From NCBI RefSeq assembly GCF_014699075.1, contig NZ_JACXAB010000017.1:1-64000 (forward strand): 64,000 bases of DNA. Direction: 5' to 3'. The notes under the pieces were generated by a model, which saw only the letters and a list, made by a program, of their open reading frames with translations, was not told the origin of the DNA and did not search any database. Position 1 is the stretch's first letter, and every line of letters begins with the position of its first letter. Below, in pieces: positions 49,893-58,690 of the stretch. Source of the DNA: Microvirga sp. (GTDB lineage Bacteria; Pseudomonadota; Alphaproteobacteria; Rhizobiales; Beijerinckiaceae). Made by a program: the position numbers and the translations under genes.

Positions 49893-51182
49893 ATGGCCAA
49901 AGCAGCGGACACCAAAGCGGCACCAACGGGAACGAAAGCTTTCTCGCTCTTCGAGTGGATGCTCGCCGGGCGCTACCTGCGCACGCGGCGGCGGGAAGGC
50001 TTCGTCTCGGTGATCGCCGGGTTCTCGTTTCTCGGCATCATGCTTGGTGTCGCCACGCTGATCGTGGTGCTCTCGGTCATGAACGGCTTTCGCAAGGAAC
50101 TGCTCGACAAGATCGTCGGCATCAACGGCCATATCTTCGTGGCGCCGATAGAAAGCCCGCTGACCGACTATCCGGAGGTGGCGGCGCGCATTGCCGCCGT
50201 GCCCGGCGTCCGGCGCGCCATTCCACTGGTGGAGGGGCAGGCCTTCGGCTCCTCGCAATATAATGGAAGCGGCGTTCTCGTGCGCGGCATCCGCCCTGAG
50301 GACTTGCAGAAGATCCAGCATATCTCCGGCAACATCCGTCAGGGCACGCTCGATGATTTCGATGAAGGCGAGGGGGTGGCGATCGGCCGCCGTCTCGCCG
50401 ATGCCCTGTCGCTCCAGGCCGGCGATACGTTTACGCTGATCACGCCCCGTGGCGCCTCCACGCCCTTCGGCACGGCACCGCGGGTGAAGGGCTATCCGGT
50501 CAAGGCGGTCTTCGAGATCGGCATGTCGGAGTTCGACTCCACCTTCGTGTTCATGCCGCTCACGGAAGCGCAGAACTACTTCAACCGCCAGGGCGACGTG
50601 CAGCTGATCGAGGTCTATCTCGACAATGCCGACCGGGTGGACGAGGCGCGTGCGGCCATCGACGAGGCGGCGGGGCGGCCGATCCTGATGACCGACTGGC
50701 GCCAGCGCAACCGCACCTTCTTCGGCGCCCTTGAGGTCGAGCGCAACGTGATGTTCCTCATCCTCACGCTCATCGTGCTGGTGGCGGCGCTCAACATCAT
50801 CTCCGGCCTCATCATGCTCGTGAAGGACAAGTCGGAGGATATCGCGATCCTGCGCACCATGGGCGCCACGCGTGGCTCGATCATGCGCGTGTTCCTGATC
50901 ACAGGTGCCTCCATCGGTATTGTCGGCACCATCGCGGGATTCGGCCTCGGGCTGCTGCTCGCGCTCAATGTCGAGACCATCCGCGATGTGATCTCGCGTC
51001 TGACGAGCACGAACCTCTTTCCGGCCGAACTTTACTTCCTGAGCCGCCTGCCGGCCGATGTGAACCCCACCGAGGTGGCGACCATTCTCATCATGGCGAT
51101 GGTGCTCTCGCTGCTCGCGACCCTCTATCCCTCCTGGCGGGCCGCCAAACTCGATCCCGTCGAGGCGTTGCGTTACGGATAA
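49893..51182 (+). CDS. lolC: Lipoprotein-releasing ABC transporter permease LolC/E
   Basis: The inner-membrane part of the Lol system, which extracts outer-membrane lipoproteins and hands them to LolA. The 429-residue FtsX-like protein has one N-terminal span ([35 protein letters not shown]), a large periplasmic domain, and three C-terminal spans with [24 protein letters not shown] single LolC/E gene is typical in alphaproteobacteria, implying a homodimer. Spacing to lolD is 2 nt. Confidence 0.93.
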   Translation: MAKAADTKAAPTGTKAFSLFEWMLAGRYLRTRRREGFVSVIAGFSFLGIMLGVATLIVVLSVMNGFRKELLDKIVGINGHIFVAPIESPLTDYPEVAARIAAVPGVRRAIPLVEGQAFGSSQYNGSGVLVRGIRPEDLQKIQHISGNIRQGTLDDFDEGEGVAIGRRLADALSLQAGDTFTLITPRGASTPFGTAPRVKGYPVKAVFEIGMSEFDSTFVFMPLTEAQNYFNRQGDVQLIEVYLDNADRVDEARAAIDEAAGRPILMTDWRQRNRTFFGALEVERNVMFLILTLIVLVAALNIISGLIMLVKDKSEDIAILRTMGATRGSIMRVFLITGASIGIVGTIAGFGLGLLLALNVETIRDVISRLTSTNLFPAELYFLSRLPADVNPTEVATILIMAMVLSLLATLYPSWRAAKLDPVEALRYG

Positions 51183-51184
51183 AT

Positions 51185-51880
51185 ATGTCGCCAGCCCAGT
51201 CCCAGCCCGCCCTGTACCTGTCGAAAGTCGAGCGTCGCTACCCGCAGGGGGAAAGCTTCCTCGAAGTGCTGCGCGGGGCGGACCTAGCGATCTGGCCGGG
51301 GGAGATCGTGGCGCTCGTGGCGCCCTCGGGCACAGGCAAGTCGACCTTGCTTCATCTGGCAGGTCTGCTTGAGAAGCCGGACGGCGGCGAGGTCTTCGTC
51401 GGCTCGAAGCAGACGGCCGCCATGAACGACCAGGATCGCACCCGCGTCAGGCGTGAAGAACTCGGTTTCGTCTATCAGTTTCACCACCTCCTGCCGGAAT
51501 TCTCGGCCCTGGAGAACGTGGTGATCCCGCAGCTCATCCGCGGTCTGCCAAAGGGCGAAGCGCAGGATCGTGCGAAGCAGCTCCTGACCTTCCTGGGCTT
51601 GGGCAAGCGCCTCGACCATCGTCCCGGCGAACTCTCCGGCGGCGAGCAGCAGCGTGTCGCCATTGCCCGCGCGGTCGCCAATGCGCCCCGCCTGCTGCTG
51701 GCGGACGAACCCACCGGCAACCTCGACCCGCACACGGCCGACCGGGTCTTCCAAACCCTCGTGGCCATCGTCCGCGCCTCGAAGCTCGCGGCTCTCATCG
51801 CCACCCACAACATGGATCTCGCGGCACGCATGGATCGGCGCGTGACCATCCGCGATGGGCTGATCGTTCAGCTGCCCTGA
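51185..51880 (+). CDS. lolD: Lipoprotein-releasing ABC transporter ATPase LolD
   Basis: The ATPase that drives LolC. Walker A is [11 protein letters not shown], the Q-loop [16 protein letters not shown] is LolD-like, the signature is [14 protein letters not shown] and Walker [13 protein letters not shown] with the H-loop ATHNMDLA. Length is 231. The lolC-lolD operon after proS is a conserved alphaproteobacterial order. Confidence 0.95.
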   Translation: MSPAQSQPALYLSKVERRYPQGESFLEVLRGADLAIWPGEIVALVAPSGTGKSTLLHLAGLLEKPDGGEVFVGSKQTAAMNDQDRTRVRREELGFVYQFHHLLPEFSALENVVIPQLIRGLPKGEAQDRAKQLLTFLGLGKRLDHRPGELSGGEQQRVAIARAVANAPRLLLADEPTGNLDPHTADRVFQTLVAIVRASKLAALIATHNMDLAARMDRRVTIRDGLIVQLP

Positions 51881-51924
51881 GCTTCCACTCTCTCAATTAT
51901 ATTGTCGTTCGGCGCCTTTGAGGC

Positions 51925-51940
51925 ACGCGCGCCTGCGCGT
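51925..51940 (+). terminator. Weak hairpin after lolD
   Basis: ACGCGC-GCCT-GCGCGT is a perfect 6-bp stem with a tetraloop, 45 nt after lolD, followed by GATCGCATCTTT. The T tract is poor. It may end the proS-lolCD transcript before the SOS-type promoter begins. Confidence 0.3.
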
Positions 51941-51994
51941 GATCGCATCTTTACGCTTTGTTGACTCCGTCCCGAAAGCGGTCTTTGCACACGC

Positions 51995-52023
51995 TTTACA
52001 CAGAACATCCAATGAACAAATAT
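51995..52023 (+). promoter_or_regulatory. Probable promoter of the 33-residue membrane peptide gene
   Basis: TTTACA (51995-52000), a 17-nt spacer and AAATAT (52018-52023) suit a sigma-70 promoter with a good -35 and moderate -10. Start of transcription would fall around 52029-52032, inside the second LexA box. The assignment depends on the boxes for support; an upstream TTGACT at 51961 is a second -35 possibility. Confidence 0.45.
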
Positions 52024-52038
52024 GAACATATTGGGAAC
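52003..52038. promoter_or_regulatory. Two tandem LexA (SOS) boxes
   Basis: Box 1 is GAACATCCAATGAAC (52003-52017) and box 2 is GAACATATTGGGAAC (52024-52038). Both are perfect GAAC-N7-GAAC direct repeats, the known LexA operator of alphaproteobacteria (the same as GTTC-N7-GTTC on the other strand). The boxes are offset by exactly 21 bp, two helical turns, so two LexA dimers would sit on one face. They cover the -35/-10 spacer and the start site, an ideal repression position. The downstream gene is the 33-residue peptide at 52053. Confidence 0.8.
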
Positions 52039-52052
52039 ACGGAGATCAGACC

Positions 52053-52154
52053 ATGCTTCGCTTCATCATCGAGACCACCGCCGAAATCGCTTCGCTCGCC
52101 ATGTTCGGCTCGGCCGTGGCAATCTGGGCTCTGGTTCTTTCTCCCATCGCTTGA
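52053..52154 (+). CDS. 33-residue single-span membrane peptide under LexA control (SidA-like candidate)
   Basis: ATG at 52053 to TGA at 52152-52154 encodes 33 residues: MLRFIIETTAEIASLAMFGS followed by AVAIWALVLSPIA. A short N-terminus with Arg3 and three acidic/polar residues precedes one hydrophobic helix (about 11-30) containing a single Trp. GGAG lies 8 nt before the ATG. Two LexA boxes lie directly upstream. In Caulobacter the SOS-induced 29-residue membrane peptide SidA blocks division through FtsW/FtsN; this gene has the same design but I cannot claim homology. It is below usual gene-calling size and may be unannotated. The gap to dnaE is 118 nt. Confidence 0.72.
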   Translation: MLRFIIETTAEIASLAMFGSAVAIWALVLSPIA

Positions 52155-52272
52155 TACCGGAAATCCACAACAACCCACCGCGATTCACAGGAACATAGTC
52201 CTCAAGGTCCCGGGTTAGGATTTCGAGGAAAGAATCGTGTCACTATGCGTGCCATTGAGTGAGTAGAGTTTC

Positions 52273-55200
52273 ATGGCGCGCATTCTTCACGATATCGGCT
52301 TCGTTCATCTGCACGTGCATTCCTCGTACTCGCTGCTCGAGGGTGCCCTGAAGATCGCGCAACTGGCGAAACTCGCCGCCGCCGACAAGCAGCCGGCGCT
52401 GGCGCTCACCGACACCAACAATCTCTTCGGCGGCCTCGAATTCTCCGAGAAGATGGCGGGCTCCGGCATCCAGCCCATCGCCGGCGTCCAGCTCTCGGTC
52501 TGCTTCGAGGAGGCCGATCCGGTGGCCCGCGTGGTGCCACAGCCCGCCAACATCGTGCTGCTCGCGCAGAACGAGGAGGGCTACCGCAACCTCATGCGCC
52601 TCGTGAGCCACGCCTATTTCGGCGTGCCGCTCGGCGAGGATCCACGCGTTGCCGCTCCCATCCTGTCGGCTCACAGCCAGGGGATCATCGCCCTGACGGG
52701 CGGCTTCACGGGTCCCCTCGATAGCGCCCTGCGCAATGGCGGGCGCCAGGATCTGGCGCAGGCTCGGCTCGATATCCTGAAAGAAGCCTTCGGCCACCAG
52801 CTCTATGTGGAGATCCAGCGTCATGGATTGGAAGACGAGCGTCTGATCGAGGGCGAGTTGCTGACGCTTGCCGACCGCAACGGCCTGCCGATCGTTGCAG
52901 CGAACGAACCCTTCTTCTCGTCGTCGAAGGACTATGAGGCGCACGATGCGCTGCTCGCGATTGCAGAAGGGCAGATCGTCTCGAACCCGGATCGCCGCCG
53001 CCTGTCGCCGGAGCACCACTTCAAGACCCGCGGGCAGATGATGGAGCTGTTTGCGGACCTGCCGGATGCCCTCCAGGCAAGCGTCGAGATCGCGATGCGC
53101 TGCGCCACGCGCGTGAAGACCCGCAAGCCCATCCTGCCGAATTTCGGCATCGGCCCTGAGGCCGCCACTCTGGACGAAGGCGCGGAGTTGCAGCGTCAGG
53201 CGGAAGAGGGACTCGTCAAGCGTCTTGCCGCGCATGGACCCGCGCCGGGGTTGACGGAGCAGGATTACCACGACCGCCTGGCCTTCGAGGTCGGCATCAT
53301 CCGCAAGATGCAGTTCCCCGGCTACTTCCTGATCGTGGCCGACTTCATCAAATGGGCAAAGGATCACGATATTCCCGTCGGCCCGGGCCGCGGTTCCGGT
53401 GCCGGTTCGCTCGTGGCCTATGCGCTCACCATCACGGATCTCGATCCCCTGCGCTTCAGCCTGCTCTTCGAGCGGTTCCTGAATCCGGAACGCGTGTCGA
53501 TGCCCGACTTCGACATCGACTTCTGCGTCGACGGGCGCGAGCGCGTGATCGAGTACGTGCAGCAGCGCTACGGCGAGGAACAGGTCGCGCAGATCATCAC
53601 CTTCGGCACATTGCTCGCTCGCGGCGTGATCCGCGACGTCGGCCGCGTGCTGGAGATGCCCTACGGCCAGGTGGACAAGCTCACCAAGCTCGTGCCGCAG
53701 AATCCTGCCAACCCCGTAACTTTGGCGCAGGCCATCGAGGGCGAGCCGAAGCTGCAGGCGGCCATCGACGAAGAGCCCGTGGTCAAGCGCATGCTCGACA
53801 TCGCGCAGAAGCTCGAAGGCTTGCACCGGCACGCCTCGACCCATGCGGCCGGCGTCGTGATCGGCGATCGTCCGCTGCAGGAACTGGTGCCGCTCTATCG
53901 AGACCCGAAGACCGGGATGCGCGTGACCCAGTTCAACATGAAATGGGTCGAGCAGGCCGGCCTCGTGAAGTTCGACTTCCTGGGCCTCAAGACGCTCACG
54001 GTCCTGCGCACCGCGGTCGATCTCATCCGTCGCAAGGGAATCGAGATTGATCTCTCGGCGCTGCCGCTGGATGACCGTAAGACCTACGAGATGCTCCAGC
54101 GCGGCGAAACGGTCGGCGTGTTCCAGGTGGAATCGGCGGGCATGCGCAAGGCCCTCGTCGAGATGGAGACCGACCGGTTCGAGGACATCATCGCCCTCGT
54201 GGCGCTGTATCGTCCGGGTCCGATGGCCAACATCCCGGTCTATTGCGCGCGCAAGTTGGGCAAGGACGAGCACAACAAGAAGGATTGGTATCCTCACGAC
54301 AAGCTCGAGCCGATCCTGCGCGAGACCTTCGGCATCATCGTCTACCAGGAGCAGGTGATGGAGGTGGCCAAGGTCCTCTCCGGCTACTCGCTCGGCGACG
54401 CCGACCTTCTGCGCCGCGCCATGGGCAAGAAGATCAAGGCCGAGATGGACGCGCAGCGCGAGCGCTTCGTGTCCGGTGCGAAGGAGGGCGGCCTCGACAA
54501 GGCGAAGGCCAACGAAATCTTCGACCTGCTCGCGAAGTTTGCGGATTACGGCTTCAACAAGAGCCACGCGGCGGCTTACGCACTCGTTGCGTTCCAGACC
54601 GCCTATCTGAAGGCCAATCACCCGGTCGAGTTCCTGGCCGCGTCCATGACGCTCGATCTCGACAACACCGACAAGCTGTCGGAATTCCGCCGCGAGGTTC
54701 AGCGCCTCGGCTTCAAGGTCATCCCGCCCTCCATCAACCGGTCGGGCGTGGTCTTCGATGTGCAGTACGATGCGGAAGGCCAGGGGCAGATTCTCTATGC
54801 GCTCGCTGCCGTCAAAGGCGTGGGCCGGCAGGCTATTGAAAGCGTGATCGAGGCCCGCGGCGACAAGCCGTTTAAGGATCTCGCCGATTTCGCCCGGCGC
54901 ATCAATCCGCGCATGATCAACAAGCGTACGCTGGAGAACCTCATCGCTGCCGGCGCATTTGACGAGCTGGAGCCGGAGCGGGCCAAGGCCTGCGCCTCCA
55001 TCGACGCCATGATGAGCCTTGCCCAGCAATCCCATGAGGCCGCCAATGGCGGCATGATGGACATGTTCGGAGGCGTTGCATCAGCCGATGTCCAACTGCG
55101 GATCGGGCCCTACGATCCCTGGCCGGCGGCCGAGAGGCTGCAGCGGGAGTATGACGCTGTCGGCTTCTTCCTCTCGGGGCATCCGCTGGACGAATACGGC

Positions 55201-55746
55201 GAGCTCCTCAAGAAGCTGCGGGTGCAGACCTGGGTTGAGTTCTGCCGTTCCGTGAAGGCAGGCAATTCTGTCGGGCGAGTGGCCGCCACCGTGCTCGACC
55301 GGCAGGAACGCCGAACCAAGACCGGCAACAAGATGGGCATTCTCATGCTCTCCGATCAGACCGGGCAATTCGAGGCCATCATCTTCTCGGAGGGCCTGAT
55401 GCGGTTCCGCGAGGTGCTCGAGCCCGGCGCTGCCGTGGTCCTGATGCTGCAGGCCGGGATGGAGGGCGAGGAGGTGAGGGCCCGAATCGGCATCGCCGAG
55501 CCGCTGGAAGAGGCTCTCGCCAAGCACCAGAAGGGCATGCGGATCTTCCTGCGGGATGAGCGGCCGATACCCAGTGTGCAGGAGCGCCTGAAGGTGAGGG
55601 GCGAGGGCGAGGTGTCCCTGGTTCTGATCCTGGATGAGGGCGACCGAGAGGTTGAGGTCAAGCTTCCCGGCAAGTACATGGCCTCGCCCCAAATCGCAGG
55701 TGCGCTCCGAGCCGTGCCGGGGGTAGTCGAAGTGCAGATGAATTGA
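52273..55746 (+). CDS. dnaE: DNA polymerase III subunit alpha
   Basis: The replicative polymerase catalytic subunit, 1157 residues. The N-terminal PHP domain begins FVHLHVHSSYSLLEGALKI. The palm holds the catalytic aspartates in PDFDIDF (D412, D414, D416) and GPGRGSGAGSLVAYAL. Further conserved blocks are GLHRHASTHAAGVVIGD, YQEQVMEVAKVLSGYSLGDADLLRRAMGKK and NKSHAAAYALVAFQTAYLK, then an HhH segment, and a C-terminal OB fold. Type DnaE1, not the DnaE2 error-prone form, judging by the intact PHP motif and length. Confidence 0.97.
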   Translation: MARILHDIGFVHLHVHSSYSLLEGALKIAQLAKLAAADKQPALALTDTNNLFGGLEFSEKMAGSGIQPIAGVQLSVCFEEADPVARVVPQPANIVLLAQNEEGYRNLMRLVSHAYFGVPLGEDPRVAAPILSAHSQGIIALTGGFTGPLDSALRNGGRQDLAQARLDILKEAFGHQLYVEIQRHGLEDERLIEGELLTLADRNGLPIVAANEPFFSSSKDYEAHDALLAIAEGQIVSNPDRRRLSPEHHFKTRGQMMELFADLPDALQASVEIAMRCATRVKTRKPILPNFGIGPEAATLDEGAELQRQAEEGLVKRLAAHGPAPGLTEQDYHDRLAFEVGIIRKMQFPGYFLIVADFIKWAKDHDIPVGPGRGSGAGSLVAYALTITDLDPLRFSLLFERFLNPERVSMPDFDIDFCVDGRERVIEYVQQRYGEEQVAQIITFGTLLARGVIRDVGRVLEMPYGQVDKLTKLVPQNPANPVTLAQAIEGEPKLQAAIDEEPVVKRMLDIAQKLEGLHRHASTHAAGVVIGDRPLQELVPLYRDPKTGMRVTQFNMKWVEQAGLVKFDFLGLKTLTVLRTAVDLIRRKGIEIDLSALPLDDRKTYEMLQRGETVGVFQVESAGMRKALVEMETDRFEDIIALVALYRPGPMANIPVYCARKLGKDEHNKKDWYPHDKLEPILRETFGIIVYQEQVMEVAKVLSGYSLGDADLLRRAMGKKIKAEMDAQRERFVSGAKEGGLDKAKANEIFDLLAKFADYGFNKSHAAAYALVAFQTAYLKANHPVEFLAASMTLDLDNTDKLSEFRREVQRLGFKVIPPSINRSGVVFDVQYDAEGQGQILYALAAVKGVGRQAIESVIEARGDKPFKDLADFARRINPRMINKRTLENLIAAGAFDELEPERAKACASIDAMMSLAQQSHEAANGGMMDMFGGVASADVQLRIGPYDPWPAAERLQREYDAVGFFLSGHPLDEYGELLKKLRVQTWVEFCRSVKAGNSVGRVAATVLDRQERRTKTGNKMGILMLSDQTGQFEAIIFSEGLMRFREVLEPGAAVVLMLQAGMEGEEVRARIGIAEPLEEALAKHQKGMRIFLRDERPIPSVQERLKVRGEGEVSLVLILDEGDREVEVKLPGKYMASPQIAGALRAVPGVVEVQMN

Positions 55747-55811
55747 GGCAGTGCGGGAGTCCTTTCCCACACGGAGAGAGCGTCGGGAGCTTTGATGTTC
55801 TCAATTTGTTC

Positions 55812-55840
55812 TTGACAGTCTAGCTAAGCTCGGCTATATC
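55812..55840 (+). promoter_or_regulatory. Near-consensus sigma-70 promoter in the dnaE-rpsB gap
   Basis: TTGACA (55812-55817), a 17-nt spacer and TATATC (55835-55840). It is the strongest promoter-like sequence seen in the window. No convincing gene follows; a structured RNA candidate does. Confidence 0.65.
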
Positions 55841-55846
55841 GTTGTG

Positions 55847-56010
55847 TAGACCTGTTCCTGTGAGGGGCGCGCTCGCGAGGCGTCGCAGTGTGGGAGCAGG
55901 CACGGTCCTGTGGTGCAGCCTCGCAAGCGGCACTGACAGGAGGCCCAGGCTGCGTGCCGGTGGTCGGAATCGGTTCAAGGCCCCCGCTGAGCAGGCGGGC
56001 CCCGCCTTGA
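55847..56010 (+). ncRNA. Structured RNA candidate (6S-like architecture possible)
   Basis: Transcript predicted from the promoter at 55812-55840. GGGGCGCGCT (55864-55873) can pair with GGCGGGCCCC (55994-56003) as a closing stem with one mismatch. An internal helix joins GGCACG (55899-55904) to CGTGCC (55953-55958), CCTGT (55907-55911) to ACAGG (55936-55940) and GTGC (55913-55916) to GCAC (55930-55933). The remaining unpaired segments form a large central bubble. Length of about 160 nt and closing stem/bubble/apical stem order resemble 6S RNA. An alternative local hairpin (TTCAAGGC.../...GCCTTGAG, 55976-56010) competes with the closing stem. The 64-codon frame here has no protein character. 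Confidence 0.4.
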
Positions 56011-56247
56011 GCGGTCACCGGGCCGGCATCGCTTGAACGCCTAAAGAAGCCGTGCGCGAAGAGACAGTTCGGCTCTTCCCTATCACCATCCATCATCGAG
56101 CCGGGCTGCCCGTCGCGCCACCCTCGATCACCCTTCAGGCTCGCAGCTCAGGCTGCGGGCCACACGGTGCTGGCTGTTTGACAGAGACATCAAGTGGGTC
56201 ATCCCGGACGGCAAGGCCGATCCGGGATCGCACAAACCAGTCCAGCC

Positions 56248-56374
56248 CTGTCATCCCGGGGCTGCGCAGCAGAGCCCGGGATCCATAACCGCCGACGAGG
56301 CAGAAAGAGGCGCGACGCGGTTCGCCCTTCTTCAGGCGTCAGCGGTGATGGATCCCCGCCTGCGCGGGGAGGAC
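56248..56374. repeat. Dispersed palindromic repeat, family A copy 4 (diverged)
   Basis: CTGTCATCCCGGGG...GAGCCCGGGATCCATAACCGCC, a core ACGAGGCAGAAAGAGG, then GTGATGGATCCCCGCC. It has the layout of family A with more substitutions. A GTCATCCCGGACGG...CCGATCCGGGATC hairpin at 56198-56230 precedes it, as at 3631-3666. The remainder of the gap (56011-56197) shows no gene. Confidence 0.6.
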
Positions 56375-56420
56375 ACCGGGAGAGGAGGCTGCTCCATGCC
56401 CCAGCGGGAGAACGCCCCGC

Positions 56421-56449
56421 TTGCGTTTCCTCGCGTTTCCCCCTATATG
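56421..56449 (+). promoter_or_regulatory. Promoter of rpsB
   Basis: TTGCGT (56421-56426), a 17-nt spacer of mostly pyrimidines and TATATG (56444-56449). Start of transcription is expected near 56456, giving a leader of about 98 nt before rpsB. Confidence 0.6.
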
Positions 56450-56455
56450 CGCCCG

Positions 56456-56553
56456 CATCCCACACGCGGAATCCCCTCATGACTCATGAGGAACCCCCGG
56501 TGGCCGGAAAGTCCGGTCCACTGTTCCGCGGAGGCTTAACCGGAGAATAGACG
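56456..56553 (+). promoter_or_regulatory. Structured rpsB leader (three-way junction), possible S2 autoregulation site
   Basis: Helix P1: CGCGGAA (56465-56471) with TTCCGCG (56524-56530). P2: CCTCATGA (56475-56482) with TCATGAGG (56484-56491). P3: GTGGCCGGA (56500-56508) with TCCGGTCCAC (56512-56521), one bulge. P1 encloses P2 and P3, making a compact three-way junction directly before the GGAG and ATG of rpsB. Ribosomal protein leaders often bind their own product; S2 represses rpsB in E. coli. Binding here is an inference. Confidence 0.55.
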
Positions 56554-57579
56554 ATGGCGCTTCCTGAATTTTCGATGCGCAGCCTGCTTGAGGCTGGCGC
56601 TCACTTTGGCCACCAGGCCCACCGCTGGAACCCGAAGATGGGTCAATACATCTTCGGCACCCGCAACAACATCCACATCATCGACCTCGCCCAGTCGGTT
56701 CCGATGCTGCACCGCGCCCTTCAGGCGGTGAGCGACACCGTGGCCAAGGGCGGCCGCGTGCTGTTCGTCGGCACCAAGCGTCAGGCAGCCGATGCCGTCG
56801 CCGATGCGGCCAAGCGCTCGGCACAGTATTATGTGAACGCTCGCTGGCTCGGCGGCATGCTGACCAACTGGAAGACCATCTCCGGCTCGATCTCCCGCCT
56901 GCGCAAGGTCGACGAGATCCTGGCCGGCGGCGGCCAGGGCCTCACGAAGAAAGAGCGCCTCATGCTCGCCCGTGAGAAGGAAAAGCTCGAGCGCGCTCTT
57001 GGCGGCATCAAGGACATGGGCGGCACGCCCGACCTGATCTTCGTCATCGACACCAACAAGGAGCAGCTGGCGATTCAGGAGGCCAAGCGCCTCGGAATCC
57101 CGGTGGCGGCCATCGTCGACACCAACTGCGATCCGGACGGCATCACCTTCCCGGTCCCGGCCAATGACGACGCCGGCCGCGCGATCGCGCTCTATTGCGA
57201 CCTGGTGGCCCGTGCTGCCCTCGATGGCATCTCCCGCGGCGCCGGCGATATGGGTATCGACGTCGGTGCCTCCGAGAACCCGATGGTTGAAGAGCTTCCG
57301 GCCAACGACACGGCTGCTGTCCCCGCCTATGAGGGCGAGCAGTTCGAGCGTCTGGCGGCTCCCCGCGGCGCTCCCGACGACCTGACAAAGCTCAACGGCG
57401 TTGGCCCGCAGCTCGAGAAGAAGCTCAATGAGGCTGGCATCTTCCACTACTGGCAGCTCGCTGCCATGCAGCCGGCCGATACCGCTCAGCTCGACAAGGA
57501 CCTGAAGCTGAACGGCCGTCTCGAGCGTGATGGCTGGATCAACCAGGCCCGCTCGATGATCGAAGCCGCTGCTGTGTAA
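56554..57579 (+). CDS. rpsB: 30S ribosomal protein S2 with C-terminal helix-hairpin-helix extension
   Basis: Small-subunit protein. Residues 1-about 230 are the S2 domain ([71 protein letters not shown]). Residues 275-341 add a helix-hairpin-helix domain: [21 protein letters not shown] and so on, separated by an acidic linker. The total is 341 residues against 241 in E. coli. This extension is known in Rhizobiales S2; similar modules occur on their L21. tsf follows, after a hairpin. Confidence 0.96.
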   Translation: MALPEFSMRSLLEAGAHFGHQAHRWNPKMGQYIFGTRNNIHIIDLAQSVPMLHRALQAVSDTVAKGGRVLFVGTKRQAADAVADAAKRSAQYYVNARWLGGMLTNWKTISGSISRLRKVDEILAGGGQGLTKKERLMLAREKEKLERALGGIKDMGGTPDLIFVIDTNKEQLAIQEAKRLGIPVAAIVDTNCDPDGITFPVPANDDAGRAIALYCDLVARAALDGISRGAGDMGIDVGASENPMVEELPANDTAAVPAYEGEQFERLAAPRGAPDDLTKLNGVGPQLEKKLNEAGIFHYWQLAAMQPADTAQLDKDLKLNGRLERDGWINQARSMIEAAAV

Positions 57580-57623
57580 GCCTTACGGCGCCGCACCCTG
57601 CAGCGCCGCTTGAACGAATGACC

Positions 57624-57652
57624 GAGCCCGGCGTTCCACGAGCGCCGGGCTC
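57624..57652 (+). terminator. Hairpin between rpsB and tsf
   Basis: GAGCCCGGCG (57624-57633) and CGCCGGGCTC (57643-57652) form a perfect 10-bp stem with a 9-nt loop. CCTCTATG follows with no T run, so it probably attenuates or stabilises rather than fully ends transcription. This gives room for more S2 than EF-Ts mRNA. Confidence 0.5.
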
Positions 57653-57683
57653 CCTCTATGCATAAACCTTGAAAGGAACAGCC

Positions 57684-58613
57684 ATGGCGAACATTACCGC
57701 TGCGATGGTGAAAGAGCTGCGCGAGACGACCAGCGCCGGCATGATGGACTGCAAGGCCGCGCTCGCCGAGACCAACGGCGACATGGAGGCCGCGATCGAC
57801 TGGCTCCGCAAGAAGGGCCTCTCAAAGGCTGCCAAGAAGGCCGGCCGCGTGGCCGCCGAGGGCCTCGTGGCCGTTGAGTCGTCCGGTCACACCGCGACGA
57901 TCCTCGAGGTGAACTCCGAGACCGATTTCGTCGCCCGCAACGACGGGTTCCAGGCCTTCGTCCGCGAAGCCGCCAAGATCGGCCTCATGGGCAACGGCAC
58001 CATCGAGTCGCTCGAGGCTGCCCACTTCCCGGGTTCGCAGACCACCGTGAAGGACCGTCTGCAGGAGCTCATCGCCACCATCGGCGAGAACATGACCCTG
58101 CGCCGCGTCACGAAGCTCGAAGTCTCGAAGGGCGTGATCGCGTCCTATGTGCACAACGCCGTCACCGAAGGCCTCGGCAAGATCGGCGTGCTCGTGGCCC
58201 TGGAATCAGAGGGTGACGTGACCGTTCTCGGCACGCTCGGCCGTCAGATCGCCATGCATGTGGCCGCCACCAGCCCGTTGGCTCTGGACGCTTCCGGCGT
58301 CGACCAGGCGACCATCGAGCGCGAGAGCGCCATTCTGCGCGACAAGAACGCCGGCAAGCCCGACCACGTCATGCAGAAAATCATCGAGAGCGGCCTGAAG
58401 AGCTACTTCAAGGAAGTCACGCTTCTTGAGCAGCCCTTCGTGCACGACCCGTCCAAGACCGTGACCCAGGTGCTCAAGGAAGCCGAGTCCAAGGCCGGCA
58501 AGCCGGTCACCCTGAAGGCCTTCGTCCGTTATGCCCTCGGTGAGGGCATCGAGAAGGAAGAGGCTCCGGACTTCGCGGCGGAAGTTGCCGCCCAGGCCGG
58601 TCTCAAGGCCTAA
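57684..58613 (+). CDS. tsf: Elongation factor Ts
   Basis: Exchanges GDP for GTP on EF-Tu. The 309-residue product begins [29 protein letters not shown], the UBA-like N-terminal family signature, followed by [19 protein letters not shown] (the EF-Tu contact block) and two core subdomains. The start at 57684 follows GAAAGGA; a TTG upstream adds five residues and is not used. Length is normal for the proteobacterial form. Confidence 0.96.
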   Translation: MANITAAMVKELRETTSAGMMDCKAALAETNGDMEAAIDWLRKKGLSKAAKKAGRVAAEGLVAVESSGHTATILEVNSETDFVARNDGFQAFVREAAKIGLMGNGTIESLEAAHFPGSQTTVKDRLQELIATIGENMTLRRVTKLEVSKGVIASYVHNAVTEGLGKIGVLVALESEGDVTVLGTLGRQIAMHVAATSPLALDASGVDQATIERESAILRDKNAGKPDHVMQKIIESGLKSYFKEVTLLEQPFVHDPSKTVTQVLKEAESKAGKPVTLKAFVRYALGEGIEKEEAPDFAAEVAAQAGLKA

Positions 58614-58627
58614 GTCGAACCTGTCAA

Positions 58628-58675
58628 AGCATCTATCCCAAAAGTGGACACCACTTTTGGGATAGATCTGATGCT
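58628..58675. repeat. Perfect 17-bp inverted repeat upstream of pyrH
   Basis: ATCTATCCCAAAAGTGG (58631-58647) and CCACTTTTGGGATAGAT (58651-58667), 3-nt loop, flanked by AGC...GCT ends. It is a member of the CCAAAAGTGG-type Rhizobiales palindromes. Confidence 0.75.
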
Positions 58676-58690
58676 CTGTCTCTTAAGCAG

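Noticed and set aside
52243..55035. 930-codon minus-strand frame opposite dnaE
   Set aside because: Shadow of the dnaE codon bias; composition unlike a protein and no recognisable motif.
55842..56036. Short plus-strand frame behind the strong promoter in the dnaE-rpsB gap
   Set aside because: Arg/Ala/Gly-rich, no ribosome site, and the region is better explained as structured RNA.
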